Of a stretch of 64,000 nt of DNA, positions 8,516 through 16,489 are shown in pieces (the first letter of the stretch is position 1; each line of letters begins with the position of its first letter). The notes beneath the pieces are model-generated. The model worked only from the letters and a program-made list of their open reading frames with translations, did not search any database and was not told the origin of the DNA. Source of the stretch: Palsa-504 sp963742795 (GTDB lineage Bacteria; Actinomycetota; Actinomycetes; Streptosporangiales; Streptosporangiaceae); contig CAVUNL010000006.1 in NCBI GenBank assembly GCA_963742795.1, positions 1-64,000 on the forward strand. The letters run 5' to 3'. Position numbers and translations under genes: made by a program.

Positions 8516-9061
8516 CTACGCAAGCGCGCCGGCGATGAAGGCTGCCTTGGCCTCGGTGTAGGCTTCGCGGTCGTTCGCATGCCGGGCGCTCAGCCGCCGC
8601 TTCAGGTCCTCGTACCGGCTGGCCAGTTCACCATCGCATCGCAGTGCGTCCCGGAAGGCGATCTGCTCCGACCAGCGCGGATGACCGGCCCGGATGACAT
8701 GCAGGTGCGCGATCCGGTGCTGCCCGGACGCGTCCGGCTTGACGAAAAACCGCCGCCACGGCCGCTGGTCCAGGCCGGGCGGCACGTAGCACCAGCCGTC
8801 CGCAGCGAGCCGCTCTCCAGCCAAAGCAACCACGGCGCCGGGATCGGCCGCCTGGGCCATGAGGTCGATGACCGGCTTGGCCGCTAGCCCGGGGACCGCT
8901 GTCGATCCGACATGCTCCACCCCGCCGTCCGCCCAGGGCGCCAGGAGATCTGCCAGCCGGGCACACTCGATCGCAGCACGCCGGCTCCACCGCGGATCAT
9001 AAGGATGTATCTCTGGCTGCTCATACGCCCATAGCGGGACGGCATCGGTCATATCGCTCAT
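8516..9061 (-). CDS. GrpB/UPF0157-family nucleotidyltransferase-like protein
   Basis: The product is 181 aa with the family signatures VEHVGSTAVPGLAAKPVIDLM near residue 50 and RIAHLHVI near residue 115. These are typical of GrpB proteins, which have a nucleotidyltransferase fold and a largely unknown role. The length is normal and no lesion is seen. The start is uncertain between ATGs at 9061 and 9052, and the frame is open to 9079. No Shine-Dalgarno is visible, so I prefer the first internal ATG. Confidence 0.8.
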   Translation of the reverse strand: MSDMTDAVPLWAYEQPEIHPYDPRWSRRAAIECARLADLLAPWADGGVEHVGSTAVPGLAAKPVIDLMAQAADPGAVVALAGERLAADGWCYVPPGLDQRPWRRFFVKPDASGQHRIAHLHVIRAGHPRWSEQIAFRDALRCDGELASRYEDLKRRLSARHANDREAYTEAKAAFIAGALA

Positions 9062-9218
9062 GCTAACCACGTACGGCATGGCGACGGCGCGCCCGAGCCG
9101 CCGTCCCCGGCATCAGCACGCGACCCCGAAACCTGCGAACGTCGAGTGACGTAGCTTCTTCCCGGCACCTGCAGGCCCTCGCTGGGCGGCAGGAGATCCG
9201 GCTGGCCCGCCTGCCACG

Positions 9219-9305
9219 CTGTCCGGCCGTACCCATTTCCGCTGGCAATTTATGCCGAACGGACCGTGGTGTCAGCTCCAGGACCCGGGTCTGCGGGCCG
9301 TTTGT
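9219..9305 (+). repeat. Dispersed repeat, copy 1 (second copy at 21136-21222)
   Basis: The core CTGTCCGGCCGTACCCATTT followed by CCGC is shared exactly with the copy near 21140. Similarity continues with small differences through CCGAACGGACCG and CAGCTCC(A/C)GGACCC. This copy sits 26 bp before the TPR-like gene; the other follows the gene ending at 21084. A weaker echo (GGCCGAACGGACCGGGGTG) lies near 51103. Origin unknown. Confidence 0.6.
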
Positions 9306-9330
9306 ATGCCAGAATCCTGGGTGAGTAACG

Positions 9331-10707
9331 ATGACTGAGACGAACGCGGCCCTGCTTGCCGGTCTTCCCTCCGACGTCCAGGCCCTCCTGGCCAGGCCGC
9401 CGCTTGAGGACACCTTGCTGCTGGAGCTGGCGGCCAGGTGGGAAGGCCTGTCGCCGGCGCTGGCCGGGATGGCCGAGGCGCTGCGGCTGTTCGTGGTCAC
9501 CTGGGATCCGCTGGAGTGGCTGGCACCGCGGCCGGAGGCGGTGGCAACTGCCAGCGCGTGGCCGGTCGAGATCGTCGTCTACGTGCCGGTGTGGTCGCTG
9601 GCCGAGATGGCGACGCGGCGGAAGACGATGATGGCGGCCGTGCTGGCCGAGCTCGGCGGCCGGGCCGTTACGACCGCCGCGGCGCACGAAGACGTCGTTA
9701 CCGCTGGGCGGCACGCCGAGCTTGCGGCGCGCGGGCAGGTGCCGGGCCTGCTGTCCGGGGATCCCGCGCCCGTGCTCGGAGAGGCCGTCATCACGGCCGA
9801 AGCCCCATTGTGGGACGACATCGGCCTGGGCGCGGTCACTGATTTCGTCCAAGAGGCGTTCGGCCCCGTCGACCTGGACCGGTCGCTGGTCGAGCTGACC
9901 GTGACGACCGCTCCCCGGCCTGGCTGCCCAGCCTGCGCGGGCCGGCGGTTCAAGTTCCCCGCCGACCTGGCCGATTCCCAGGACCGGATGTGCCCGCCGC
10001 ACCGGAACGAGGCGGACGCGGTGATCAGGAGGCGGATCGCGCGGGCGCAGGCCAGCAATCCGCCCGGTTGGCGGATGCTCGGCGACGCCTCCGCGCGGCT
10101 GTCGCTGCCGCACCTGGCCGGCGGCCTGGCGACCAGGCTGGCGGCGGCCAGGAACGATCCGGTCCGGCGCGCCCGGCTGCTGACCGAAGCCGCGGCCGGA
10201 TTCCCGGGGCGCCCCGATGACTTCGGCAGCGCGCTGGCCGAAAACCGGGATCAGGCGGGCCGGTTCCCGGCCTGGCCGGTCACCCTCATCCGCGACCTCG
10301 GCCGCGCGGGCCAGGCCGCCGAGGCCGTCATGCTGAGCGAGACGCTGGCCGCCGTCGACCCGGCGCGGCACGGTTCGTTCGCCGGCGAGGCGGCGGTCGC
10401 GCTGGCCGAAGCCGGGCTGGCCGACGACGCGCGGGCGAAGATCGCCGAGAATACCGAACGCTGGCCCGACGACGTCCGGGTCCGCCTGCTCGCCGGTGAC
10501 GCGCTGGCGAACCTCGGCAACACCGAGGCGGCGCTGGCCCAGTTCCAGGTGGCCTTGCTGCTGGCCCAGCAGGCCAAGGACTTCAAGGTCACCCGGGACC
10601 TGTCCACGCGGATCTTCCGGCTCACCCATCCCGCCGCCGGCGAGATGGTGCAGCGCCGTCAGCCCCGCTCCAGGTCGGCCCGATCCCAGCGCAAGGGTAA
10701 GCGATAA
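9331..10707 (+). CDS. Conserved protein with Cys/His cluster and TPR-like C-terminus
   Basis: This 458-aa protein has an alpha/beta N-terminal half and, around residue 200, a putative metal knuckle CPAC...MCPPHRNEAD. The second half is helical with TPR-like pairs (FAGEAAVALAEAGLADDARA; RVRLLAGDALANLGNTEAAL). It ends in a basic tail (SRSARSQRKGKR) that could bind nucleic acid. I do not recognise a named family. The start is the ATG at 9331, inside a GTGAGTAACGATGACT context without a clear ribosome site. The 3' end of this gene is partly duplicated near 46999. Confidence 0.7.
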   Translation: MTETNAALLAGLPSDVQALLARPPLEDTLLLELAARWEGLSPALAGMAEALRLFVVTWDPLEWLAPRPEAVATASAWPVEIVVYVPVWSLAEMATRRKTMMAAVLAELGGRAVTTAAAHEDVVTAGRHAELAARGQVPGLLSGDPAPVLGEAVITAEAPLWDDIGLGAVTDFVQEAFGPVDLDRSLVELTVTTAPRPGCPACAGRRFKFPADLADSQDRMCPPHRNEADAVIRRRIARAQASNPPGWRMLGDASARLSLPHLAGGLATRLAAARNDPVRRARLLTEAAAGFPGRPDDFGSALAENRDQAGRFPAWPVTLIRDLGRAGQAAEAVMLSETLAAVDPARHGSFAGEAAVALAEAGLADDARAKIAENTERWPDDVRVRLLAGDALANLGNTEAALAQFQVALLLAQQAKDFKVTRDLSTRIFRLTHPAAGEMVQRRQPRSRSARSQRKGKR

Positions 10708-10731
10708 TTCCAGGTCAGCGGCGCAGTCCGG
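10677..10731. repeat. Gene-end block shared with 46999-47057
   Basis: The last ~30 nt of the TPR-like gene (CGATCCCAGCGCAA...GCGAT) plus CAGGTCAGCGGCGCAGTCCG occur again at 46999-47057, where the second part is the 3' end of the Uma2 gene. The block therefore joins the tails of two convergent genes, only one of which survives at each site. Confidence 0.6.
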
Positions 10732-10740
10732 TGGTAACTC

Positions 10741-10985
10741 GATGAGTCCGCTGCCGAGCAACCCTGCGCCGCGACCCTCGGATGGCGCTGTCCATCGCGC
10801 CTGCCGACAACCCGTTCCAGCCCGTTGTCGTCCGCGGGCGGGTCGAAGAATGGCTCGACGGCGACGCGGCGTGGAAGATCATCGACGAGCTGGCCACCAA
10901 GTACACCGGTGCGCCCTACTCCCGAGGGCAAGAGCGCGTCGTGGCCGTGATCGAACCCGAGCGACAGACCGTCGGTGTTCGCTGA
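10741..10985 (+). pseudogene. C-terminal fragment of a PPOX-class F420-dependent enzyme
   Basis: The frame reads ATLRRDPRMALSIAPADNPF, then VRGRVEEWLDGDAAWKIIDELATKYTGAPY and RVVAVIEPER. This is the second half of the split-barrel PPOX/F420 family, which reduces F420-linked substrates or biliverdin-like compounds. The first ~50 residues are missing and an in-frame TGA lies just upstream, so only an internal ATG at 10782 could start it. It is a truncated gene. Confidence 0.72.
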
Positions 10986-10988
10986 ACG

Positions 10989-11022
10989 CAGGACGAGATC
11001 ATGGCGGCGATCCGCGCGGGCG
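10989..11022 (+). repeat. Fragment copied from the gene at 20743-21084
   Basis: GCAGGACGAGATCAT followed by GGCGGCGATCCGCGCGGGC matches codons ~28-38 of the 113-aa gene at 20743 with one mismatch. It directly abuts the end of the PPOX fragment. It is too short to encode anything and is another gene scrap. Confidence 0.6.
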
Positions 11023-11046
11023 ACGGGACTGGAGGTTCCGTGCTGA

Positions 11047-12159
11047 TCACCTGACCCGACCGGGCGGCGGGCGGAACGGCGTGATTGGCGGCGTGGGCCG
11101 GCGGCGCGGGCCCGACCACATCGCGGGCACGACATCGAGGGCGTAAGCGATCGTGTAGGCAGCCAGCTCATAGTTGGCCCGCCAGCCGACGAAGTCGGGC
11201 CATGCGTCGGCGGGGTCGCGCTCGATGGGGAAGTCCACCTTGCGCAGCCTGGCGACCGCATCGAGAAATTCCTGGTAGGTGAGGGTGATCCCGGCGTCCG
11301 GGCCAGGCTCGTCGGGTATGCCGAATCCCATCGCCTGCGCTATCTCTCTCAGGCATACGAACCCGGAACGCAAGCACAGCCGGGCCTGGACCTCCGGCGC
11401 CGATTGCGGCGACAGGGCAAGGTACAGCGCGGCTGAATCCAGCACCGCCAGCAGCGAGATCACCCAGGATGACAGCGGCCGGGGGGAGCGGAACCACACC
11501 AGCGGCACGTAGGTGGTATGGCTCTCGGCGAGGTCGGACGCCCAGCTCTCCCAGTGCTCGTACAGGCCGGGCAGCGTGTCGATCGTCGAGGTGCTCGAGC
11601 CCAGAGCGTACTGAGTACGGGCCAGCAGCTCCGGCCCCCAGGACGGGACACCGGCCCGCGCGTTCAGCAGCGACACGTCGTCCTCGCGCCGGTTGAACGC
11701 TGAGTACAAGGTGGGCAGGTAGGCGATCTGCAATGTGACGATGATGAGCGCTGTCCCCGCTGCCAGATCAGCGATGATCCGCTCCGCGGCACCCAGGGCG
11801 TCGTTGGGCCCGAACACTGCGGGACCGGCCAGAGTGACTGCGGAGGTTATGCCTCCGGACGTGAATGGCCACCCCAGCAGCGTGTACCCGATGAAGGAGA
11901 TGAACAGCCAGGCCACCAGCTGGCTGATCAGGAACGTGGCCGCCTCTGAGGCCAGGATCCGGTCCCGCTGTTTGTAATTGGCGATCGGGCTGGTAATGAG
12001 CTTGAACGCGCCGTCGACGATCACGCCGACCCAACGGGTCAGCCAGCTGGCGACCGACCGGGGCACGATCAGGGTGCCGACGACACTGACGGCCGCGGTG
12101 AGTACCAGCAGGGCACCGACGACGGCGGCTACATCGCGGGCGGCGATCGGGACCGCCAT
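11047..12159 (-). CDS. Conserved integral membrane protein
   Basis: This 370-aa protein has three to four N-terminal membrane helices (AAVVGALLVLTAAVSVVGTL; FLISQLVAWLFISFIGYTLL; ALIIVTLQIAYLPTLYSAF). A soluble C-terminal region begins NRREDDVSLLNARAGVPSWG. The topology with a re-entrant-looking GPAVFGPNDALG segment is reminiscent of ion-channel-like proteins, but no selectivity filter is present and I would not name a function. The start at 12159 has GAGGAG 7 nt upstream. The frame stays open for 91 more codons upstream across repeat DNA, which I exclude. Confidence 0.7.
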   Translation of the reverse strand: MAVPIAARDVAAVVGALLVLTAAVSVVGTLIVPRSVASWLTRWVGVIVDGAFKLITSPIANYKQRDRILASEAATFLISQLVAWLFISFIGYTLLGWPFTSGGITSAVTLAGPAVFGPNDALGAAERIIADLAAGTALIIVTLQIAYLPTLYSAFNRREDDVSLLNARAGVPSWGPELLARTQYALGSSTSTIDTLPGLYEHWESWASDLAESHTTYVPLVWFRSPRPLSSWVISLLAVLDSAALYLALSPQSAPEVQARLCLRSGFVCLREIAQAMGFGIPDEPGPDAGITLTYQEFLDAVARLRKVDFPIERDPADAWPDFVGWRANYELAAYTIAYALDVVPAMWSGPRRRPTPPITPFRPPPGRVR

Positions 12160-12300
12160 GGGAATCTCCTCGGATCTGGGTGGGCTGAACGATGGACGAC
12201 CACCGTAACGCGCACTCGGCGTGACCGTCTCCTGCGCCCTGCCCAGCGCCGCTGACAACGCTGATCGCGCTCCAGGGCCGCCAAGGTGCGCGCCGCGGTG

Positions 12301-12372
12301 CCTAGCCTCCACGTGCATGGCCTCACTTGATCCTTGACGGATCGGCTTCGGTTGATCCTTGACACGCCCTAG
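12301..12372 (+). repeat. Solo IS481-type end
   Basis: The stretch CCTAGCCTCCACGTG...GCCTCACTTGATCCTTGACG...GTTGATCCTTGACACGCCCTAG matches the left end of the IS at ~15856-15912, including both CTTGATCCTTGACA-type boxes spaced 24 bp. No transposase accompanies it, so it is a leftover end or an aborted copy. The 384 bp between the genes at 12159 and 12544 hold this, a promoter block and nothing else I can see. Confidence 0.65.
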
Positions 12373-12504
12373 ACGTTTGTGCATCGCACTGCAACACGGT
12401 CGCACGTTGTCCGGACGCCCGGTAGAGGGCATGACGTAAAGATCATCGCGTTAGCCCCGGCTTGGTTGATCTGCGACGATGTAGCCGACTTTCCCTGCTG
12501 AGCC

Positions 12505-12543
12505 GTAACGTTCCCGGAACGGTGCGGGCGTAGCGTGCGCTTC
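12505..12543 (+). promoter_or_regulatory. Promoter/operator of membrane paralog B
   Basis: GTAACGTTCCCGGAACGGT contains the palindrome GTTCC-C-GGAAC at 12510-12520. TAGCGT (12531-12536) follows, then 7 nt to the GTG at 12544. The arrangement and 19-mer are the same as upstream of paralog A. Confidence 0.7.
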
Positions 12544-13779
12544 GTGGGTGAGGTACAGCCTGCGCCCAGGCCGGTGGCCTTGGTCGGCGGGTGGGGAATC
12601 CGGATGAGAGCCCGGACGGCCCGGTGGGTGGCCGGGTGCGCCGCGGCGGGATCGGTCGCGCTGATCGGCGCCGGGCTGGCGCTGGCATACGCAAATCGGC
12701 ATCTGCTGTCGGCCAGCCTGACTGACTGGACCGTCTCCAACATCTCCGGGCAGGTGGTGAACGTAGCGGTCCCGGTGACGGGCTTTGTTCTTGCTACCAG
12801 GCGCCCGGAGAACCGGATTGGCTGGTTGTTCCTGGTGGCGGGGCTGGGGCTAGGCCTAGGTGGCTTCTCGAACGCGTACGCGCTGCATGCCCTGGTCGCG
12901 GACCCGGGGTCTTTGCCAGCGGGCCGGGCGTTTGCCTGGCTGTCCAATTGGATCTGGGCGATCCCGGTCGCTGTGCTCGCGTTTTTGTTCCTGCTCTTCC
13001 CGACCGGGCGTGTGCGCTCCCGGCGGTGGCGCCTGGCCGCGTGGTTTGTCGGCGGGGCGTTCGCGCTCGCCACAGTATGGCTGCTCATCGCCGCCACCCG
13101 CGTGTGGGCGCATCCGTTCGCCTCGCCCGGCCAGGCGGGGAGCCCGCCCGGTCTGATCGTGCTCTGGGTGCTGACCGGCTTCTTGACCAGTGCCGCGCTG
13201 CTGGTCAGCGTGGCGGCGCTCGTGGTCAGGTTCGCGAAGTCATCAGGTGAGGAGCGGTTGCAGCTGAAGTGGTGCGCGGCGGCCGCGCTGTTGCTGGTCG
13301 TCGTGTTTGTCGCATCGATCTGGGTGAATTCGGCGGTCGTGAATGTGCTTCAGAGCCTGGCGTTTGTGTGCCTGTGGACGGCCATCGCCATCGCGGTCCT
13401 CAAGTACCGGCTGTATGAGATCGACCAGATCATCTCCCGGACCCTGGCCTACGCGATCGTCACCGGCCTGCTGGTCGGGGTATACGCCGGGCTGGTGCTG
13501 CTGGCCACCCAGGTGCTCACGATCAAGTCGCCGGTCGCCGTGGCCGGATCCACGCTCGTGGCGGCGGCCCTGTTCAGCCCGCTGCGGTCCCGGGTGCAGC
13601 GGGCGGTGGACCGCAGGTTCAACCGGGCACGCTATGACGCCGACCAGACCATGGCCGCGTTCGCGGCCCGGCTGAAAGGCGCCGTTGACCTGGACTCAGT
13701 CCGCAACGACCTGGCCGAAGCCGTGGACCAGGCCCTGGAACCTGCCCACGTATCAGTGTGGATCAGCCAGCAGCGCTGA
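12544..13779 (+). CDS. Integral membrane protein, paralog B (sensor-kinase-like N-terminal region)
   Basis: This is 411 aa from the leaderless-style GTG. It has about eight membrane helices, the central RLYEIDQIISRTLAYAIVTG stretch, and the tail DRRFNRARYDADQTMAAFAA...ALEPAHVSVWISQQ. It aligns over its length with paralog A (7254-8453) but faces the opposite way 4 kb off. No kinase or GAF domain follows. An ATG at 12604 with a G-rich sequence upstream is an alternative start just before the first helix. The shared promoter suggests both respond to one signal. Confidence 0.75.
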   Translation: MGEVQPAPRPVALVGGWGIRMRARTARWVAGCAAAGSVALIGAGLALAYANRHLLSASLTDWTVSNISGQVVNVAVPVTGFVLATRRPENRIGWLFLVAGLGLGLGGFSNAYALHALVADPGSLPAGRAFAWLSNWIWAIPVAVLAFLFLLFPTGRVRSRRWRLAAWFVGGAFALATVWLLIAATRVWAHPFASPGQAGSPPGLIVLWVLTGFLTSAALLVSVAALVVRFAKSSGEERLQLKWCAAAALLLVVVFVASIWVNSAVVNVLQSLAFVCLWTAIAIAVLKYRLYEIDQIISRTLAYAIVTGLLVGVYAGLVLLATQVLTIKSPVAVAGSTLVAAALFSPLRSRVQRAVDRRFNRARYDADQTMAAFAARLKGAVDLDSVRNDLAEAVDQALEPAHVSVWISQQR

Positions 13780-14040
13780 GACGTCAGGCAGGACAACGCA
13801 ACCTAGGCCAGGCCCCGTCAACCATCAGCCGCAGCCGGACATCGACACCGCATCGACCCGACGTCCGAGCTCGTGCCCTATGAGGACGACCAGGAGGGTC
13901 GGGTGACAATCACGGCGACGCACCGGACAGCACGGGCAAAGAGTTGCCAGGCAGACAGCAGAGGTTAAACGCCAAGCTAAGTGGCTGACCCTGTAAGTTC
14001 GTCGGGGCTGGGATGGGATCGGGGTCATGACTCTGGTTCG

Positions 14041-14245
14041 TGGCTGGGCCACCCGATGAGGTGGATCGTGCAGGCGGTAATCGAGGGCTTCTTGCGGGGT
14101 GCCGGCGGGGAGTCCGGCGCGCAAGATGGCGTCTTGGTAGCTGTCGTGGGCTGCGGAGTAGATCGCGAAGGCGCATAGCGGGATGTGCTCGCCGTCGCGG
14201 AGCACGCTGGTCACGTAGCCGAAGGCGCCGCGGTAGGTGACCTGG
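14041..14245 (-). pseudogene. Fragment of an unnamed actinobacterial gene
   Basis: The frame reads VTYRGAFGYVTSVLRDGEHI then PLCAFAIYSAAHDSYQDAIL and GLPAGTPQEALDYRL. It looks like the middle and end of a small conserved protein with an internal deletion after PLC and no start of its own. A possible piece of the same family (AFGLYLNDPPPYQ) lies on the other strand near 15702-15745, on the far side of the pentapeptide gene. No function is known to me. Confidence 0.4.
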
Positions 14246-14265
14246 ACCCGGTTACCAGTTTCTTT

Positions 14266-15420
14266 TCACGGTACGGGGCTATCCGGTGAAGGGGTCGTAG
14301 CTGTCGGCGGCATGACACCGGCCGGTGGATGGGACATATCGAAACCTGAGCCAAAGTCCGGAGGCTGCGTCCAGCTCGCGACCCGGCTGAAGTCGACCGT
14401 CCCGCCGGCGAACCCGGCGCCGGCGAAGCCGACCGTCCCGCCGGGGAACTCGGCATCGGCGAAGTCGACCGTCCCGCCGGCGAACTCGGCTCCGGCGAAG
14501 TCGACTGGCCCGCTGGAGAACTCGGCGCGGGAGAAGCTGACCGTCCCGCCGGAGAACTCGGCGGCGTGGAAGAAGACCATCCCGCCGGAGGTGCCGGCGC
14601 CGGTGAACTTGGGGCTTTCGCCGGTGAACCTGGAGCGGAAGAACTGGACCTCCGCGCCGGAGAACTTGGCGCTAGTGAAGTTGACCGGCCCGCCGGAGAA
14701 CTCGGCGTAGCCGAAGCCGACCGTCCCGCCGGAGAACTTGGCGCCGGCGAAGTCGACCCTCGCCCCGGAGAACTTGGCGAGGAAGAAGTTGACCCCCGCC
14801 CCGGAGAACTTGGCGCCGGCGAAGTTGACCGTCCCGTCGGAGAACTCGGCGCCGGCGAAGTTGACCGTCCCGCCGGAGAACTCGGCGCCGACGAAGTTGA
14901 CCGTCCCGCCGGAGAACTTGGCGCCGCTGAAGTCGCCGCCGTCGAAAACGACGCCGGCGAAGTCGAAGTTCAGGCCACACCAGGAGACGGGCGCGGTGCC
15001 GTTGAGATGTGCGGCGATGACCCGGATGACGGTATGGCGGACCTCGCGGCTGGCCTGGAGGGCCAGCCGCTTCTCCACCGGGGCATCATCGCCGGGCCCA
15101 GGTTCATACGGCATGCGCAGGTAGCCGCACAGCACGTCGACACACGTCTGCCGGTGGTCCTGCCAGTCATCAGCCAGGCCCGCCATCGCATAGACCGCAG
15201 CCAGCCGGACGGCTGGTGGCTTATCGCTACCCAGTTGCCCGGCGACCGTGTCGAATCGTTCGTTCAGGGTTCGAGTGCGCTGCTCGGCAAGCGTGCTGTC
15301 CAGCTGCTCGCCCTGCGCCTTCAGCCGGGCCAGCTCGATTGCGCGCTTGGCGGTGGTGTAGTTCTCGCCCGTGCTGGCCATGCGCTCGCGGATCGCGGCC
15401 TTCTGATCGGCGTTCGTCAT
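14266..15420 (-). CDS. Pentapeptide-repeat protein
   Basis: This 384-aa protein starts with a helical DQKAAIRERMASTGENYTTA region, then an ERFDTVAGQLGSDKPPAVRL module typical of actinobacterial pentapeptide proteins. More than twenty F-S-G-x-x pentapeptides follow (FSGAKFSGGTVNFVGAEF and variants), predicting a right-handed quadrilateral beta-helix. Some such proteins mimic DNA or shield gyrase; most have unknown partners. At DNA level the repeats form ~36-nt units, some nearly identical, indicating recent expansion. The ATG at 15420 has GAGAGG about 7 nt upstream; the longer open frame is discarded. Confidence 0.85.
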   Translation of the reverse strand: MTNADQKAAIRERMASTGENYTTAKRAIELARLKAQGEQLDSTLAEQRTRTLNERFDTVAGQLGSDKPPAVRLAAVYAMAGLADDWQDHRQTCVDVLCGYLRMPYEPGPGDDAPVEKRLALQASREVRHTVIRVIAAHLNGTAPVSWCGLNFDFAGVVFDGGDFSGAKFSGGTVNFVGAEFSGGTVNFAGAEFSDGTVNFAGAKFSGAGVNFFLAKFSGARVDFAGAKFSGGTVGFGYAEFSGGPVNFTSAKFSGAEVQFFRSRFTGESPKFTGAGTSGGMVFFHAAEFSGGTVSFSRAEFSSGPVDFAGAEFAGGTVDFADAEFPGGTVGFAGAGFAGGTVDFSRVASWTQPPDFGSGFDMSHPPAGVMPPTATTPSPDSPVP

Positions 15421-15795
15421 CGTTCGACCTCTCGTGCGGGACGCCCACGCCCTCCCGCCACGATGGGAACACATGACGACGAACAACCCGCGTTGCCCCT
15501 GGGAGCACTTGTCCTCGTTGCTGACCTCGGCGTGGCGAGGATCGCTCGGAGAGCGGCAGGCGGTGCTGCCGCAGACCAGGCTATCTAATGCTCGGTGATG
15601 CACGCGAGCCGTCCGGGCGCCGCCGTCTCCTGGTTGCCGCCCGCCTGGTGCTCCCTCTTTGCTGGACGACGGCGCGGACAGTGGGATACAGCCGGGCCAG
15701 CGCGCAGCGCCTTCGGCCTCTACCTCAACGACCCACCGCCTTATCAGGCGTGTCCGCATGTGTCTCGCCAGTGTCTCGCCAGCTGCGTGCTACAC

Positions 15796-15865
15796 GTGCC
15801 TAGCCTCCACGCCTAGCCTCCATGTCTAGCCTCCACGTGTCTAGCCTCCACGTGTCTAGCCTCAC
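15796..15865 (+). repeat. Short tandem repeats of (GT)CTAGCCTCCAC next to the IS end
   Basis: Five copies of CTAGCCTC(C)A(C) follow each other at 13-15 bp spacing, ending where the IS left end begins. One more copy (TGTCTAGCCTCCACG) lies just outside the right IS end at 18314-18328, and one precedes the solo end at 12301. The IS seems to have inserted in, or amplified, this motif. Confidence 0.6.
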
Positions 15866-16249
15866 TTGATCCTTGACGGATCGGCCTCACTTGATCCTTG
15901 ACACCACCCTAGGTTTGTAATTTTCCCGTTCCTTGTCGCTATCGAACTTCAGTTCACCTGTGTCCTGACGTCCGGGTAGCTCGCGTGCCCCGCCATCGCG
16001 GGGTTTGCGCGCCGCGCGCAGCGCGGGGGCAGGCCTGGGCCTGCCCGCTCTTCCTGGCCCCAGGGGCCGCAGTGGTCTCCGGGGTCAAGGGCAGCCCGCA
16101 GGGCTGTCGCGCGCAGCGCGATGCGCAGCACCCTTGGGGCCGGAGGGGCGGCCCCGTAGCATGCGCGGCGCGCCAGGAGATGAGCGGCGGCGAAGCCGCC
16201 TCCTTCTGCGCTCTTGGGCCCGCGCAGCGGGCTGGTCATGGTCATCACC

Positions 16250-16489
16250 TCACTCGGCCGTGCCGTGGCCGAACAGGGACTCGCCGTCGTCGCCGCCGAG
16301 CAGGAAGGTGAACCGGTCCAGATCCTGGCGCAGCTCGCCGACGTTGTATGCGGGGTGACCGACGAACTCTTCCAGGGAGGCGCCGAGGCGGCCCCGATCG
16401 CGGGCCAGCCACCGGCTGAGGAATTGCAGCAGCTCGGCGAGCTCAGCCGCGTCCACGACATCGAGCCTGACATCGGGCATGCCATTCAC
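16250..16489 (-). CDS. Small IS-passenger protein of unknown function
   Basis: This 79-aa protein begins MNGMPDVRLDVVDAAELAEL and continues as two helices rich in Leu, Asp and Arg (LLQFLSRWLARDRGRLGASL). Its GTG overlaps the transposase TGA (GTGA), so it is translationally coupled to it. The coupling and its position inside the IS suggest an accessory role for the element, for example control of transposition, but no domain is recognised. The ATG at 16480 is an alternative start. Confidence 0.6.
   Translation of the reverse strand: MNGMPDVRLDVVDAAELAELLQFLSRWLARDRGRLGASLEEFVGHPAYNVGELRQDLDRFTFLLGGDDGESLFGHGTAE

Noticed and set aside
9250..10761. A 503-codon minus-strand frame
   Set aside because: It is antisense to the TPR-like gene and starts in repeat DNA.
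14340..14940. Regularly spaced repeats resembling a CRISPR array
   Set aside because: Units are contiguous coding pentapeptide repeats without unique spacers, and no cas gene is nearby.
14566..15588. Plus-strand frame with regular GELGA-type repeats
   Set aside because: The periodicity is the antisense image of the pentapeptide coils, not a second repeat protein.
15949..16485. A 178-codon frame inside the IS
   Set aside because: It covers the passenger gene in another phase, and its sequence is Ser/Ala/Pro noise.
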